A DNA stretch of 36,195 bases from the IMG/VR virus record IMGVR_UViG_3300042402_001603, positions 1-36,195 of that record. One strand, written 5' to 3'. Both the position numbers and the translations under genes were made by a program. Origin of the DNA: a virus. The number at the start of each line of letters is the position of its first letter. Position 1 is the stretch's first letter. Shown here piece by piece: positions 1-7,720 of this stretch. The notes under the pieces are model-generated. The model was not told where the DNA came from and did not search any database. It saw only the letters and a list, made by a program, of their open reading frames with translations.

Positions 1-930
1 GATCCCAACAACACGTTTGAATCTCCTGTCACAGTGAGAACAGGCAGCGGAGTGTTGGCCAACCCAAGTTTTGTAAACAGGGGTTCGGGCTACGTTACCG
101 GCAGTGGAGAAGTAGACATAGGTGATGGTTATTCCGATCTGTTCCAGCCAGGTTCGTTTGTAGCCATGAGAAGAATTAGTGATCAACCAGTGCCAGGAGC
201 CAACGTGGTGTTCAGTCATTTACCTGACAGAACTTTCAAGTTGGTCAACGTGGTCACATTCTTGGGCACCAACGATGGCGCTTACACAGCATTCTTCCAA
301 ATTAGTCCACAGTTGACTATATCAGAAGCACCAACAGATGGAGTCACAGTTGAAACCAGAATTAGATACAGTCAGGTACGATTAACTGGACACGATTTCT
401 TGGACATAGGTACAGGCAACTTTGCGGAAACTAATTATCCAGGACTCAGCACCCAACCCACTGTTGCTGCCAATGAAACAGTGGATAACGGAGGAGGTCG
501 TGTATTCTTTACCTCAACCGATCAAGATGGTAACTTCCGAGTGGGAGATCTATTTGCCATTGAGCAGTCAACTGGTATTGCTACACTGAATGCAGATGCA
601 TTTAATATTTCAGGACTGCAAGAACTTAATTTGGGCAACGTGACATTAGGCGGTGGGTCAGCGACAATCACTGAATTCTCTACAGACCCGTTCTTTACAG
701 AAGACTCTGACAACATAGTGCCTACACAGCGAGCCATTAAGGCCTACATTGCGGGTCAAATTGGTGGAGGTGGTGCTAGCTTAAACGTGAACTCGATTAC
801 AGCAGGTAGTGTTTTTATTAGTTCTAACATTATAACTACTACCACTGGATCAGCAATTAAAATGAATGCTACCTTTGAATTCAGAGGTGGAGTCACAGGA
901 ATACCTTTGGCGTTCAATTACTTTTTATAA
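1..930 (+). CDS. Large tail-fibre/virion structural protein, C-terminal part (5' end outside window)
   Basis: The frame is open from the first base, so this is the C-terminal ~309 residues of a longer protein; the in-frame GTG at 34 is not taken as its start. The sequence is low in Cys and rich in Gly, Thr and Asn, with short beta-type segments. It contains stretches I associate with large tail-fibre-like structural proteins of marine T4-like phages, such as GHDFLDIGTGNF, STDQDGNFRVGDLF and DNIVPTQRAIKAYI. The DNIVPTQRAIKAYI stretch resembles the segment before a trimerised fibre tip. It is followed by a late promoter and a row of small virion-type genes, which fits a fibre/adhesin module. 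The exact role (long fibre, whisker or baseplate fibre) cannot be told from this fragment. Confidence 0.75.
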   Translation, partial: DPNNTFESPVTVRTGSGVLANPSFVNRGSGYVTGSGEVDIGDGYSDLFQPGSFVAMRRISDQPVPGANVVFSHLPDRTFKLVNVVTFLGTNDGAYTAFFQISPQLTISEAPTDGVTVETRIRYSQVRLTGHDFLDIGTGNFAETNYPGLSTQPTVAANETVDNGGGRVFFTSTDQDGNFRVGDLFAIEQSTGIATLNADAFNISGLQELNLGNVTLGGGSATITEFSTDPFFTEDSDNIVPTQRAIKAYIAGQIGGGGASLNVNSITAGSVFISSNIITTTTGSAIKMNATFEFRGGVTGIPLAFNYFL

Positions 931-938
931 ACTAAATA
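931..938 (+). promoter_or_regulatory. T4-type late promoter octamer (leadered class)
   Basis: ACTAAATA resembles the T4 late consensus TATAAATA. It lies just after the fibre stop codon and 17 nt before the ATG at 956, with a Shine-Dalgarno GGAG at 943-946. It probably drives the small-protein/adhesin operon. Confidence 0.6.
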
Positions 939-955
939 CAACGGAGAAATAAATT

Positions 956-1276
956 ATGGCAACAGGAAGATTAGGAATAGCGGATCTAGCAGCAGTTACA
1001 AACACAACAGTGTATACGGTGCCTGCTACAACATTCACAGTAGCAACTCTCAGCATATGTAACAGAAGTGCCTCTGCAATCACAGTAAGAGTAGCAATAG
1101 CTTCTGCAGCTACCCCAGTTAACTCAGAATTCATTGAATATGACGTTCAAATTCTAGCCAAGGGTGTTCTTGAACGTACTGGTATTGTCATGGATGCTGG
1201 AAAATTACTAGTAGTTAGATCCAGTTCAATTGATGTATCTGCTGTGGTTTACGGCATAGAAACTTCAACTGCATAA
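956..1276 (+). CDS. Small virion-type protein, paralogue 1 of 3
   Basis: 106 residues of predicted beta-rich sequence with no membrane segment or signal peptide. It is clearly related to the products at 1552-1866 and 1866-2192. All three begin MA[TS]G, have a Y-T-x-P-A segment near residue 22, an x-N-R motif near residue 40, an IE(Y/F) segment, an L-E-(K/R) motif and a small hydrophobic C-terminal strand ending near G-x-E. The start is set by GGAG 943-946 at good spacing. The position between a fibre and adhesins suggests a small fibre-tip, decoration or baseplate-associated protein. I do not recognise the family by name. This copy has one Cys, in the segment SICNR. Confidence 0.65.
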   Translation: MATGRLGIADLAAVTNTTVYTVPATTFTVATLSICNRSASAITVRVAIASAATPVNSEFIEYDVQILAKGVLERTGIVMDAGKLLVVRSSSIDVSAVVYGIETSTA

Positions 1277-1287
1277 AGGAAAACGCA

Positions 1288-1542
1288 ATGGCTCGAAAAA
1301 TTCATACAGGAATTGCCTCTTCAGGGGGTGGCGGTTCACTAGGATCACTAAGTGTAATAGGTAACACTCTAACTTCAGTGACAACCAACGAAGATATTGT
1401 GTTAGATCCAAACGGAACTGGTACTGTAAAACTTCCCAATGCTTACCTGGCCAGGGCTGGAATAACTGCAAATTCTGTTTTGCCGAAAAATTATATAGAC
1501 AATAATATTTCTCCAGGTCCACTTTTTATTAAATTTGATTAA
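1288..1542 (+). CDS. Small fibre-like protein, unknown function
   Basis: 84 residues starting MARKIHTG after an AAAGGA ribosome-binding site. It has a Gly-rich linker (SSGGGGSLG, about residues 11-19) followed by NEDIVLDPNGTGTVKL, a segment of the kind seen repeatedly inside tail fibres of marine myoviruses. It could be a free-standing fibre fragment or a fibre-tip cap. The gene sits between two paralogous ~105-residue genes with short gaps on each side, so it is most likely co-transcribed with them. No catalytic motif is visible. Confidence 0.55.
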   Translation: MARKIHTGIASSGGGGSLGSLSVIGNTLTSVTTNEDIVLDPNGTGTVKLPNAYLARAGITANSVLPKNYIDNNISPGPLFIKFD

Positions 1543-1551
1543 GGAAATATT

Positions 1552-1866
1552 ATGGCAAGTGGAATTATAAGTAAAAACGCACTAACTTCTACGCTGACAA
1601 GTTATTACACATGTCCAGCTAATACAACTGCTTTTGTTTCAATAAATATATCAAATAGAACAACTGGTACTGTGACCACTAATATAAATTTAAGTACAAC
1701 AGGTTCTGAAAATTTAGGTGGATATATAGAATTTACATCACCTATTGCAGCAAATCAGGCACTGGAAAAAACAGGCATAGTACTAAGTGCTGGTCAACAA
1801 ATTTTAATTTCGGCAAGTAGTACTTCTACTACTTACGTAATTTTTGGATATGAGAGGGCAATATAA
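1552..1866 (+). CDS. Small virion-type protein, paralogue 2 of 3
   Basis: 104 residues, related to its neighbours at 956 and 1866 (see the MASG start, YYTCPANTTAFV, ISNRTTG and LEKTGIVLSAGQ segments). TAAGGA lies upstream of the ATG. The stop codon overlaps the next ATG (TAATG at 1864-1868), so translation of copies 2 and 3 is probably coupled. Codon use is more AT-rich than in copy 1, suggesting that the copies did not arise by a very recent duplication. Function unknown; a virion decoration or fibre-associated role is inferred from position. Confidence 0.6.
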   Translation: MASGIISKNALTSTLTSYYTCPANTTAFVSINISNRTTGTVTTNINLSTTGSENLGGYIEFTSPIAANQALEKTGIVLSAGQQILISASSTSTTYVIFGYERAI

Positions 1867-2192
1867 TGGCTACAGGACTTTTGGCTTCGGCTAATTTAAA
1901 CGGCACCAGCGACACTATAGTGTATACTGCTCCAGCAACAGCGGATGTTCTTGTAGTTGCAAAGATTTTTCTTACCAACAGAAATGCTTCTGCAATATCT
2001 GTGCGATTAGCACTAGGTAGTTCTGGTGAAACTGCAATAGGCGCTGGGAATTCTATAGAATTTGATGTAACATTGCCTGCCTATGGAATCTTAGAAAGAG
2101 GAAATATTATGCTTGGAACAAGTCAACGTATCCTTGCAAGAACCGGTACCGCAGGAGTATCTGTTGCGGTGTGCGGTGTTGAACAACCATAA
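1866..2192 (+). CDS. Small virion-type protein, paralogue 3 of 3
   Basis: 108 residues, closest in layout to the product at 956: MATGLLASANL, VYTAPATADVLVV, LTNRNASAISVR, IEFDVTLPAYGILERG. It starts inside the stop codon of copy 2 (TAATG overlap) with no Shine-Dalgarno of its own in clear view, as expected for coupled translation. No enzyme motif, signal peptide or transmembrane segment. Three diverged copies in a row next to adhesin genes suggest subunits of a hetero-oligomer or alternative tip proteins, but this is inference. Confidence 0.62.
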   Translation: MATGLLASANLNGTSDTIVYTAPATADVLVVAKIFLTNRNASAISVRLALGSSGETAIGAGNSIEFDVTLPAYGILERGNIMLGTSQRILARTGTAGVSVAVCGVEQP

Positions 2193-2207
2193 TATAGGAG
2201 TTTTTAA

Positions 2208-2768
2208 ATGGCAAAAGTAAATTATTGGGCGCTGTGTGAAAAAGAACAAGACGGCACAGCATTTCCGTTCGGACCCCATAGAGAAGAACCACCAGACGAA
2301 ACTTTACCAATGGATGAAAGACACGTTTGGGTTCAATTAGATGATCAAGATGGTTACTATATTTGGCAAACCTGGGACTTTTTAAACAATGGTAGAATGC
2401 ATGAACGTTATAGAGGTCTTAGTTTTAGAGACTTTAAGTTCAATCTTGTAAATAAAACATGGACTGTTGCGGAACCTGTTCGAGTAACCTGGCAAAATGT
2501 GCGAGATACCAGAATGGCAAGATTAGGAGATACTGACTGGGTAGTGGTAAAATATACCGAATTAGGAACTCCGTTACCAGTTGAGTGGGCAACGTGGAGA
2601 CAAGATCTCAGAGATTGGCCTGCAACGCAAGAAGCTGCAGGTCTTACTCCTGAACAGGCATTAGAAAATTTAGACCATCACTATGATCCAATTACCAAAG
2701 CACGAAGAGTAGCTTTGGGATTGCCTTTAGAACCAGCACCGCACAGTCCAGATAAGGCTATTTTATAA
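2208..2768 (+). CDS. Tail/tail-fibre assembly chaperone-like protein (Phage_tail_APC type)
   Basis: 186 residues. The segment at about residues 100-150 (RDTRMARLGDTDW, then PLPVEWATWRQDLRDWP) matches the pattern of phage tail assembly chaperones (Pfam Phage_tail_APC): an R-x2-R-L-x-x-T-D-W motif, then a Pro, then E-W-x-x-W-R-x-x-L-R-D-x-P. The N-terminal ~90 residues are Trp/Asp-rich and may be a separate beta domain. Such proteins are commonly encoded next to receptor-binding fibres and help them fold or attach. Here the gene directly precedes the three Gly/Cys-rich adhesin-like genes and overlaps the first by TAATG, which supports that role. The ribosome-binding site is TAGGAG about 10 nt before the ATG. 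Confidence 0.65.
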   Translation: MAKVNYWALCEKEQDGTAFPFGPHREEPPDETLPMDERHVWVQLDDQDGYYIWQTWDFLNNGRMHERYRGLSFRDFKFNLVNKTWTVAEPVRVTWQNVRDTRMARLGDTDWVVVKYTELGTPLPVEWATWRQDLRDWPATQEAAGLTPEQALENLDHHYDPITKARRVALGLPLEPAPHSPDKAIL

Positions 2769-3682
2769 TGTCACGTTTTATTGGTAACCCGGGTGTAATA
2801 GATAATTTACAGGAAAGTGGCAATTTTGCCATGACTGGAAATTTGGTGGTACCAGTATCACCAGCATCTAGTTCTGCACTTATTCCGTTATCGAATGCAT
2901 GTACTTGCTTAGACCCTGGTACAAAACGTACTCAGTGTATGGTTAGTATCTACAACTGTTCTTGTTGTCAATCTAACGGCGGTGGCGCAAATCAAGTTGC
3001 CTGTACTTGGGTAGTTCCGGCAGCAGTACAAAGAGCCACATTTCAAATGTGGGGAGCCGGCGGAGGTGGTGGACGCGGCTGCGGCCCAGCAGGTCGAGGT
3101 GTAGGAGTTGCCGGCGCAAGCGGTGCATTTGTTCAATTTACTGCCTGTGTTACTGCCGGCGACACTTGGTGCCTAAAGGCAGGAGGCGGCGGAACTGGAG
3201 TAACTTACGGTGGTCAAGGATGCAGAGGAGATTGTAGTTGCATCTGTCGGGTGGGCGGCGGCCTCAATGTAACTGCATTCGGTGGCGGCGGAGGACCTGC
3301 TTGTAGAGATTGTAATGGCAGCATTGGAAGTTCTGGATCATATGGTGGCTGTTTTGGAGTTAATGATGCTACGCTTATGGTAGGTCCATGCATATTAAGA
3401 TGCGGTCAACGAGTAGTTGGTAGAGGACCTTATTGTGCTTGTGGATACTGTTGCAGAAGTGCTAGTCAGCGCGGCGGCGATGCATTTATGAGTGGTGGCG
3501 GCGCTTGGGGAAACTGTAGATATTCTGGAGGACCTTGCTCGGATTCCGGAGGTAAATTTGCACTCGGACCCGGCGGCGGCGGCGCTGGCGGTACAGGACA
3601 CGGTAGTGGTCAAGGACTATATTCAACACCGTGTTGTAGAGGCGGCCGAGGCGGCGCCGGAATGATTCTAATATGGATGTAA
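2768..3682 (+). CDS. Gly/Cys-rich adhesin-like protein A
   Basis: 304 residues with a short N-terminal attachment-like part (MSRFIGNPG, residues 1-~75) and a CTWVVPAAVQRATFQMWGAGG hinge (about residues 80-100). After it comes a long domain of glycine runs broken by aromatic, Asn and Cys residues, ending GGAGMILIWM. I count about 27 Cys, near 9 percent of residues, including CSCC, CSCIC and YCCR clusters. The hinge and Gly-run layout recall glycine-rich phage adhesins such as gp38 of T4-like phages, where polyglycine-II helices pack and loops bind receptors. That is a resemblance in style, not proven homology. It belongs to a tandem family with the genes at 3687 and 4584. The start overlaps the stop of the chaperone-like gene. 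Likely role: receptor recognition at the fibre tip. Confidence 0.7.
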   Translation: MSRFIGNPGVIDNLQESGNFAMTGNLVVPVSPASSSALIPLSNACTCLDPGTKRTQCMVSIYNCSCCQSNGGGANQVACTWVVPAAVQRATFQMWGAGGGGGRGCGPAGRGVGVAGASGAFVQFTACVTAGDTWCLKAGGGGTGVTYGGQGCRGDCSCICRVGGGLNVTAFGGGGGPACRDCNGSIGSSGSYGGCFGVNDATLMVGPCILRCGQRVVGRGPYCACGYCCRSASQRGGDAFMSGGGAWGNCRYSGGPCSDSGGKFALGPGGGGAGGTGHGSGQGLYSTPCCRGGRGGAGMILIWM

Positions 3683-3686
3683 TTAT

Positions 3687-4574
3687 ATGAGTAGATTTGT
3701 ATCAGGTAGAACAATGCGCCCCGGCACTGATCTAGTTAACGGAATAGCTAATACTGGAGCAACAGCTACAGGTGAAATTCTACAAACAGGAACTCCTGCA
3801 GGCACAACCGATCTAGTTACAAAAGGTTATGTTGATGCATTGGTATTAACATTGCCATTACCGGGAAATACACTTTCCTGTAATTGGATAGCAGCTGGAG
3901 ACAGTGGTACTCAGTGTAACGGCACATATACAGTACCTACTGGAGTTTCAAATATTTTTGTACAAGTTTGGGGAGCCGGTGGTGGCGGCGCCATGAATTG
4001 CAGTTGGAAAGTTGGCGCACCCGGTGGCGGCGGCGGCTATGCACACAAGTCGATCGCAGTATCGGCAGGCCAGGTATTTTGCTATTGTGCAGGTCACGGT
4101 GGTCAAGGCGGTTGCTATCCCAGCAGTAAAAACGGACAGACTGGATGCCATTCAGTGTTTTGGGGTCCAACATCAGGTGCCAGTCATTGCGTAATCGGCT
4201 GCGGCGGATGTGGCGGCGGATGCAATGGAACAGGTTATAGCCGCCGATCCTGTGGTGGTTGCTCACAGGGCGGCGACGTTAATATTCAAGGTGGAGAAGG
4301 ACATCAACAAAGCTGTTGTTCCTGCGGCGTAACCAAGTGTGCCAACACCTTATGTTATACAGCTCAAATTTTTGCAGGGGGTTCTTTTTTAGGAGCCCCA
4401 ACAAGATACTTGTATGCTTGTTACGGATTGTGTTGTCCTGGCGCTACACTAGGCGGCCACGGCTGCGGTATGCCTTTTGGCGGCGGTGGCTTTGGCGGCC
4501 TATCTGGATTTTACAGCGGCGGTTGTGCCTGCGGATCGTCCGGTGGCGGCGGCGCAGTAGTAGTCTGGTTTTAA
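3687..4574 (+). CDS. Gly/Cys-rich adhesin-like protein B
   Basis: 295 residues, paralogous to A and C. It starts MSRFVSGRT, has an N-terminal fibre-type segment (TPAGTTDLVTKGYVDAL, about residues 36-52), the YTVPTGVSNIFVQVWGAGGG hinge (about 80-100), and a Gly-run domain with about 24 Cys ending GGGGAVVVWF. The TTDLVTKGYVDAL motif occurs in many phage fibres and probably marks the attachment or trimerisation end. The variable part between the hinge and the C-terminal strand differs strongly from A and C, as expected for receptor-binding loops under selection. Four bases separate it from gene A. Disulfides would be unusual in a cytoplasmically assembled virion, so the Cys could bind metal or oxidise after lysis. 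Confidence 0.7.
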   Translation: MSRFVSGRTMRPGTDLVNGIANTGATATGEILQTGTPAGTTDLVTKGYVDALVLTLPLPGNTLSCNWIAAGDSGTQCNGTYTVPTGVSNIFVQVWGAGGGGAMNCSWKVGAPGGGGGYAHKSIAVSAGQVFCYCAGHGGQGGCYPSSKNGQTGCHSVFWGPTSGASHCVIGCGGCGGGCNGTGYSRRSCGGCSQGGDVNIQGGEGHQQSCCSCGVTKCANTLCYTAQIFAGGSFLGAPTRYLYACYGLCCPGATLGGHGCGMPFGGGGFGGLSGFYSGGCACGSSGGGGAVVVWF

Positions 4575-4583
4575 GGGGAAAAA

Positions 4584-5471
4584 ATGTCACGTTTTGTATC
4601 AGGGTTTACAGAAAGCAATGCTATATTAAATAGGGCACCAGTTTTTACCACAGGCGGGTCAACTACAGGTGTTATCAGCACCTCTGCTACTCCAGCAGGT
4701 AATGCTGTTGCAATTAAAAGCCAGGCAGATCTTTTGGGTACCGGTGCTGGCGGCAGTGCTGTCAACGGTGTAAGTGTACTTAGTGTCATTGGGACAACAG
4801 TTAGTCCAACTGCCTGGTATAGTGGCGGGCCAACAGCACGCGGATGTACTTGGACAGTTCCATCGGGAGTGAATAGAATATTTGCTCAAGTTTGGGGCGG
4901 TGGCGGAGGTGGCGGAGCTCCTGGTTGTAGAGCAATGAGCGAAGCTGGCGGCGCTGGTGGTTATACTCATCAAACATATGCAGTACAGCCCGGCGATGTA
5001 CTTTGTATATGTGCCGGAGGGGGAGGCTGTCGAGGATTTTGTTGTGGTAGACCCGGCGGTAATGGCACAATTAGTTATGTATGTAATTCTACAAGAGGAA
5101 TACAGCTTCGAGCATACCCTGGGGTTGGGGGACGTTGTAGAGTTACAAGTTACGGAAAAGGCGCCGGTGGCAGCGGCAGTGGTGTCGGCGGCGGTTTTAA
5201 TTTAGTGGGGCAATGCAGTCAATCCGACGGCGACTGTTCTTGCCATAAATATTGCGACGGTAGACATCGTGCATATCAATTTGCCATAGGCGGAGCAAGT
5301 TTTGGCGGATTTAATACTACACAAGCTGGACCTGCATTTGCATTATGTACAGGTAGCTGCGGAATGGGAAATACTAGCCCCGGCGGCGGTGGCTCCGGTA
5401 CAGGAATGAGCTATCCAAGTAGTAACAAAGGCGGACATGGTGGCCCAGGCCTGGTCATGATCTGGTATTAA
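4584..5471 (+). CDS. Gly/Cys-rich adhesin-like protein C
   Basis: 295 residues, third of the tandem family. It starts MSRFVSGFTESNAIL, has an N-terminal fibre-like part with TPAGNAVAIKSQADLLG, the CTWTVPSGVNRIFAQVWGGG hinge (about residues 91-110) and a Gly-rich domain with about 15 Cys, ending GGPGLVMIWY. The ribosome-binding site AAGGGG lies just before the ATG. The three proteins share the hinge and the last ~10 residues (G-rich, then hydrophobic, then W and an aromatic or Met), while the middle is diverged. It is the last gene before the modification-enzyme island. A hairpin that could end or attenuate the adhesin transcript follows at 5482-5520. Confidence 0.7.
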   Translation: MSRFVSGFTESNAILNRAPVFTTGGSTTGVISTSATPAGNAVAIKSQADLLGTGAGGSAVNGVSVLSVIGTTVSPTAWYSGGPTARGCTWTVPSGVNRIFAQVWGGGGGGGAPGCRAMSEAGGAGGYTHQTYAVQPGDVLCICAGGGGCRGFCCGRPGGNGTISYVCNSTRGIQLRAYPGVGGRCRVTSYGKGAGGSGSGVGGGFNLVGQCSQSDGDCSCHKYCDGRHRAYQFAIGGASFGGFNTTQAGPAFALCTGSCGMGNTSPGGGGSGTGMSYPSSNKGGHGGPGLVMIWY

Positions 5472-5481
5472 TTAAAATATA

Positions 5482-5520
5482 TTGCACATACTAACTGATT
5501 GAGATATATAGTATGTGCAA
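5482..5520 (+). promoter_or_regulatory. Perfect 12-bp inverted repeat enclosing the halogenase start codon
   Basis: TTGCACATACTA (5482-5493) is the exact reverse complement of TAGTATGTGCAA (5509-5520), with a 15-nt loop. The GTG start (5515-5517) lies in the right arm, so read-through RNA from the adhesins would hide it. The loop and stem base hold GATATATA (5503-5510), 6/8 identical to the late octamer. No U-run follows, so a simple terminator is less likely. Confidence 0.6.
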
Positions 5521-6696
5521 AAAATATCTATAATTGGACGAGGAACAGCTGGCTGCATTTCAGCAGCTCACTTTCTGTATCATACTGATTGTTACGTAGA
5601 CTTTTATTATGATAACAATATCAAACCTCAGGCAGTGGGAGAAGGTTCAACCCTTGTATTGCCCACTAGACTGCATCAAATAATAAATTTTCAACACCAA
5701 GATTTATCTATAATTGATGGCAGTTTTAAATACGGAATAAAAAAAACAGGTTGGGGATCAGGCACCGAATTCACCCATAACTTTGCCCCACCTGGTGTTG
5801 GCTATCACTTTAATGCAATAAAGTTACAAGACCACATTCTAAAAACAATTTCTAACAACCCAAGATTACGCATAATTGAAAATCACATCGATCATAAAGA
5901 CATCGACAGTGAATACATTTTAGATTGTGCCGGTAAGCCTAACAGTTATAACGATTATACAATGTCGGAGTTTATTCCGGTAAATTCAGTTTACGTAACA
6001 CAATGCTATTGGGATTATGCCAAGTTTCAGCACACCCTAACACTTGCAAGACCTTACGGATGGGTTTTTGGTATCCCGTTGCAAAATCGATGCTCAATTG
6101 GTTATCTGTATAACAACAATATTAATTCGTTGGACGAAATTAAAGAAGATGTAAAACACATCTTTGAAGATTATAAATTAACTCCCAGTGATCATACTAA
6201 TTCGTTTAGTTTTCAAAATTATTATAAAAAAAATAATTTTGATGGACGAGCTGCATATAATGGAAACTCGTCATTCTTTCTAGAACCATTAGAAGCAACA
6301 TCAATTTCATTTATGGACAACATCAACAGATTAGCCTACGATGTATGGTTCAACAAACTAGATCAAACAGTGGCCAATCAATATTATAATAAACACATAA
6401 CAGAAATAGAAAATGTTATTATGTTGCATTATTTTGCAGGATCACAGTTTGACACAAATTTTTGGAAATTTGCAAAGTCCAAAGGTGAAACTAATATGAA
6501 ACAGGCTATAAACAATAAAAAATTTATAGAAATGATAGATTTTTCAAAATTGAATAATTCAAAGCTAGCATCAAATGAAGATTTTGGTACGTGGCATCTA
6601 AATTCATTTTATCAGAATTTACACAATCTTGGGTTATATGACAAGTTTGCACAATTGAGAAATTCGCATTCACAATCTAACATACTGCAAAATTAA
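5515..6696 (+). CDS. Flavin-dependent (tryptophan-type) halogenase-like protein
   Basis: 393 residues. The N-terminal FAD-binding motif GRGTAG is at residues 8-13. The segment VGEGSTLVLP (41-50) followed by GSFKYGIKKTGW (69-80) matches the GE-A/S-T-x-x-P and catalytic-Lys region of PrnA-type halogenases, with K72 in the Lys79 position. The hallmark WxWxIP appears as W183-V-F-G-I-P188, with the second Trp replaced by Phe, and FFLEPLEATSI near 257-267 matches the PLES/T segment. Known members chlorinate or brominate Trp or other aromatics using FADH2, halide and O2, and halogenase-like genes occur in cyanophages. This one is shorter than PrnA (about 540). The start must be GTG at 5515, because TAG at 5509-5511 closes the frame. 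Substrate unknown; free Trp, a protein residue or a glycan/lipid aglycone are all open. It needs a flavin reductase, presumably from the host. Confidence 0.78.
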   Translation: MQKISIIGRGTAGCISAAHFLYHTDCYVDFYYDNNIKPQAVGEGSTLVLPTRLHQIINFQHQDLSIIDGSFKYGIKKTGWGSGTEFTHNFAPPGVGYHFNAIKLQDHILKTISNNPRLRIIENHIDHKDIDSEYILDCAGKPNSYNDYTMSEFIPVNSVYVTQCYWDYAKFQHTLTLARPYGWVFGIPLQNRCSIGYLYNNNINSLDEIKEDVKHIFEDYKLTPSDHTNSFSFQNYYKKNNFDGRAAYNGNSSFFLEPLEATSISFMDNINRLAYDVWFNKLDQTVANQYYNKHITEIENVIMLHYFAGSQFDTNFWKFAKSKGETNMKQAINNKKFIEMIDFSKLNNSKLASNEDFGTWHLNSFYQNLHNLGLYDKFAQLRNSHSQSNILQN

Positions 6697-6699
6697 CAA

Positions 6700-6707
6700 A
6701 ATAAATA
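6700..6707 (+). promoter_or_regulatory. T4-type late promoter octamer (leadered class)
   Basis: AATAAATA, 25 nt before the ATG at 6733, followed by a Shine-Dalgarno AGAGGA (6722-6727). It probably starts transcription of the modification island downstream of the halogenase. Confidence 0.5.
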
Positions 6708-6732
6708 TAAGATAGTTTAATAGAGGAAACCA

Positions 6733-7716
6733 ATGAAAAAAGCGATTTTTATTAATGGAGGATTAGGAAGACAAATATGTTCAATTCCTGCATTAGAAAA
6801 ACTTTATGCCACTACTGATGATTTTATTGTTGTAGTAGAAGGTACAGTAGAGGCCTTTCAAGGTCATCCATATCTCTATAGAAAAACTTATCCAATTTGG
6901 ACAAAGAATTTATTTGAAGATCAGCTTAAACACTGCGAAATTGTTACCCCCGAACCCTACAGGCTCAATAGTTATTTCAATCAAAAATCTCACCTTATAG
7001 AAGCATTTGACGAAATCATTAATAATACTACAGACCATTCGGATCTAACCATTCCTAATTTATATCTCAATAAAGAAGAAGAAGTGTATGCTGCTAATAT
7101 TATTAATCAAGCAAAATTAGCCTCAGGAAAAAATAAAATAGTAATAGTGCAACCTTTTGGAAGAAGTGTAATTTACGAAAATGAATTCTTATATGACAAA
7201 TCTAGCAGAAGTTTTAGTAAAGAATTATATTTAGAATTAACCAAACGACTGAGTGAATACTATTGCGTAATAGTAATGAGTGAATTCCCAGTAGCTGAAG
7301 ACAAGTGGTCGTTTAAACCAGCTAACTTAAATATTAGAACATATATGGCGCTGATTGAAACTTGTAATTATTTTATAGGTTGCGATAGTAGCGGACAGCA
7401 CATGGCAAGAAGCTTTAACAAACCTGGCACAGTTATTATGGGTAGTACATTTACAGAAAATGTATCATATCAAAATCATTTCCAAATCTTAGAAAAAGAT
7501 CAGGAAAAAATGTACAGTCCAATACGTATAACAGATTCTGTGCCAGATATTGATCTAGCCGATAGAGCTAACGATACTATAATGGATTTCAGTGAAGACG
7601 AAATCGACAGTATGTATCAAAAAATACAAATAGATATTGAGAAAAAAACAGCCAAGGATATACTACTACCGCCTACTCAAATTTCTGAGAAGCCTGTGCA
7701 ATCGTCATGCTGTTAA
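6733..7716 (+). CDS. GT9-type (heptosyltransferase-like) glycosyltransferase
   Basis: 327 residues with a GT-B layout. The N-terminal Rossmann half opens MKKAIFINGGLGRQICSIPAL (residues 1-21, with GGLGRQI like the GxLGD loop of GT9). The C-terminal half carries IVIVQPFGRS (136-145) and FIGCDSSGQHMARSF (214-228), the D-S/T-G-x-x-H-x-A nucleotide-sugar signature of ADP-heptose:LPS heptosyltransferases. The usual second Pro/Gly pair follows as KPGTVIMGST. It probably transfers a heptose or similar sugar, consistent with HldE/HldD-type genes 7 kb downstream in the same island. The C-terminal tail ends QSSCC and is not part of the GT fold. Acceptor unknown: host LPS core or a phage adhesin. A Shine-Dalgarno AGAGGA lies upstream. 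Confidence 0.65.
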   Translation: MKKAIFINGGLGRQICSIPALEKLYATTDDFIVVVEGTVEAFQGHPYLYRKTYPIWTKNLFEDQLKHCEIVTPEPYRLNSYFNQKSHLIEAFDEIINNTTDHSDLTIPNLYLNKEEEVYAANIINQAKLASGKNKIVIVQPFGRSVIYENEFLYDKSSRSFSKELYLELTKRLSEYYCVIVMSEFPVAEDKWSFKPANLNIRTYMALIETCNYFIGCDSSGQHMARSFNKPGTVIMGSTFTENVSYQNHFQILEKDQEKMYSPIRITDSVPDIDLADRANDTIMDFSEDEIDSMYQKIQIDIEKKTAKDILLPPTQISEKPVQSSCC

Positions 7717-7720
7717 TACA

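Noticed and set aside
34-36. GTG as the start of the first fibre gene
   Set aside because: The same frame is open to base 1 and reads as fibre-like protein upstream, so the gene starts outside the window.
3937-4266. Minus-strand and alternate-frame open frames in the Gly-rich adhesin genes
   Set aside because: GC-rich glycine codons (GGN) give long stop-free shadows; the products are His/Arg- or Ala/Thr-rich without start signals or recognisable folds.
2768-5471. Diversity-generating retroelement target region
   Set aside because: The adhesin C-termini are diverged, but no template repeat or reverse transcriptase is visible in the window.
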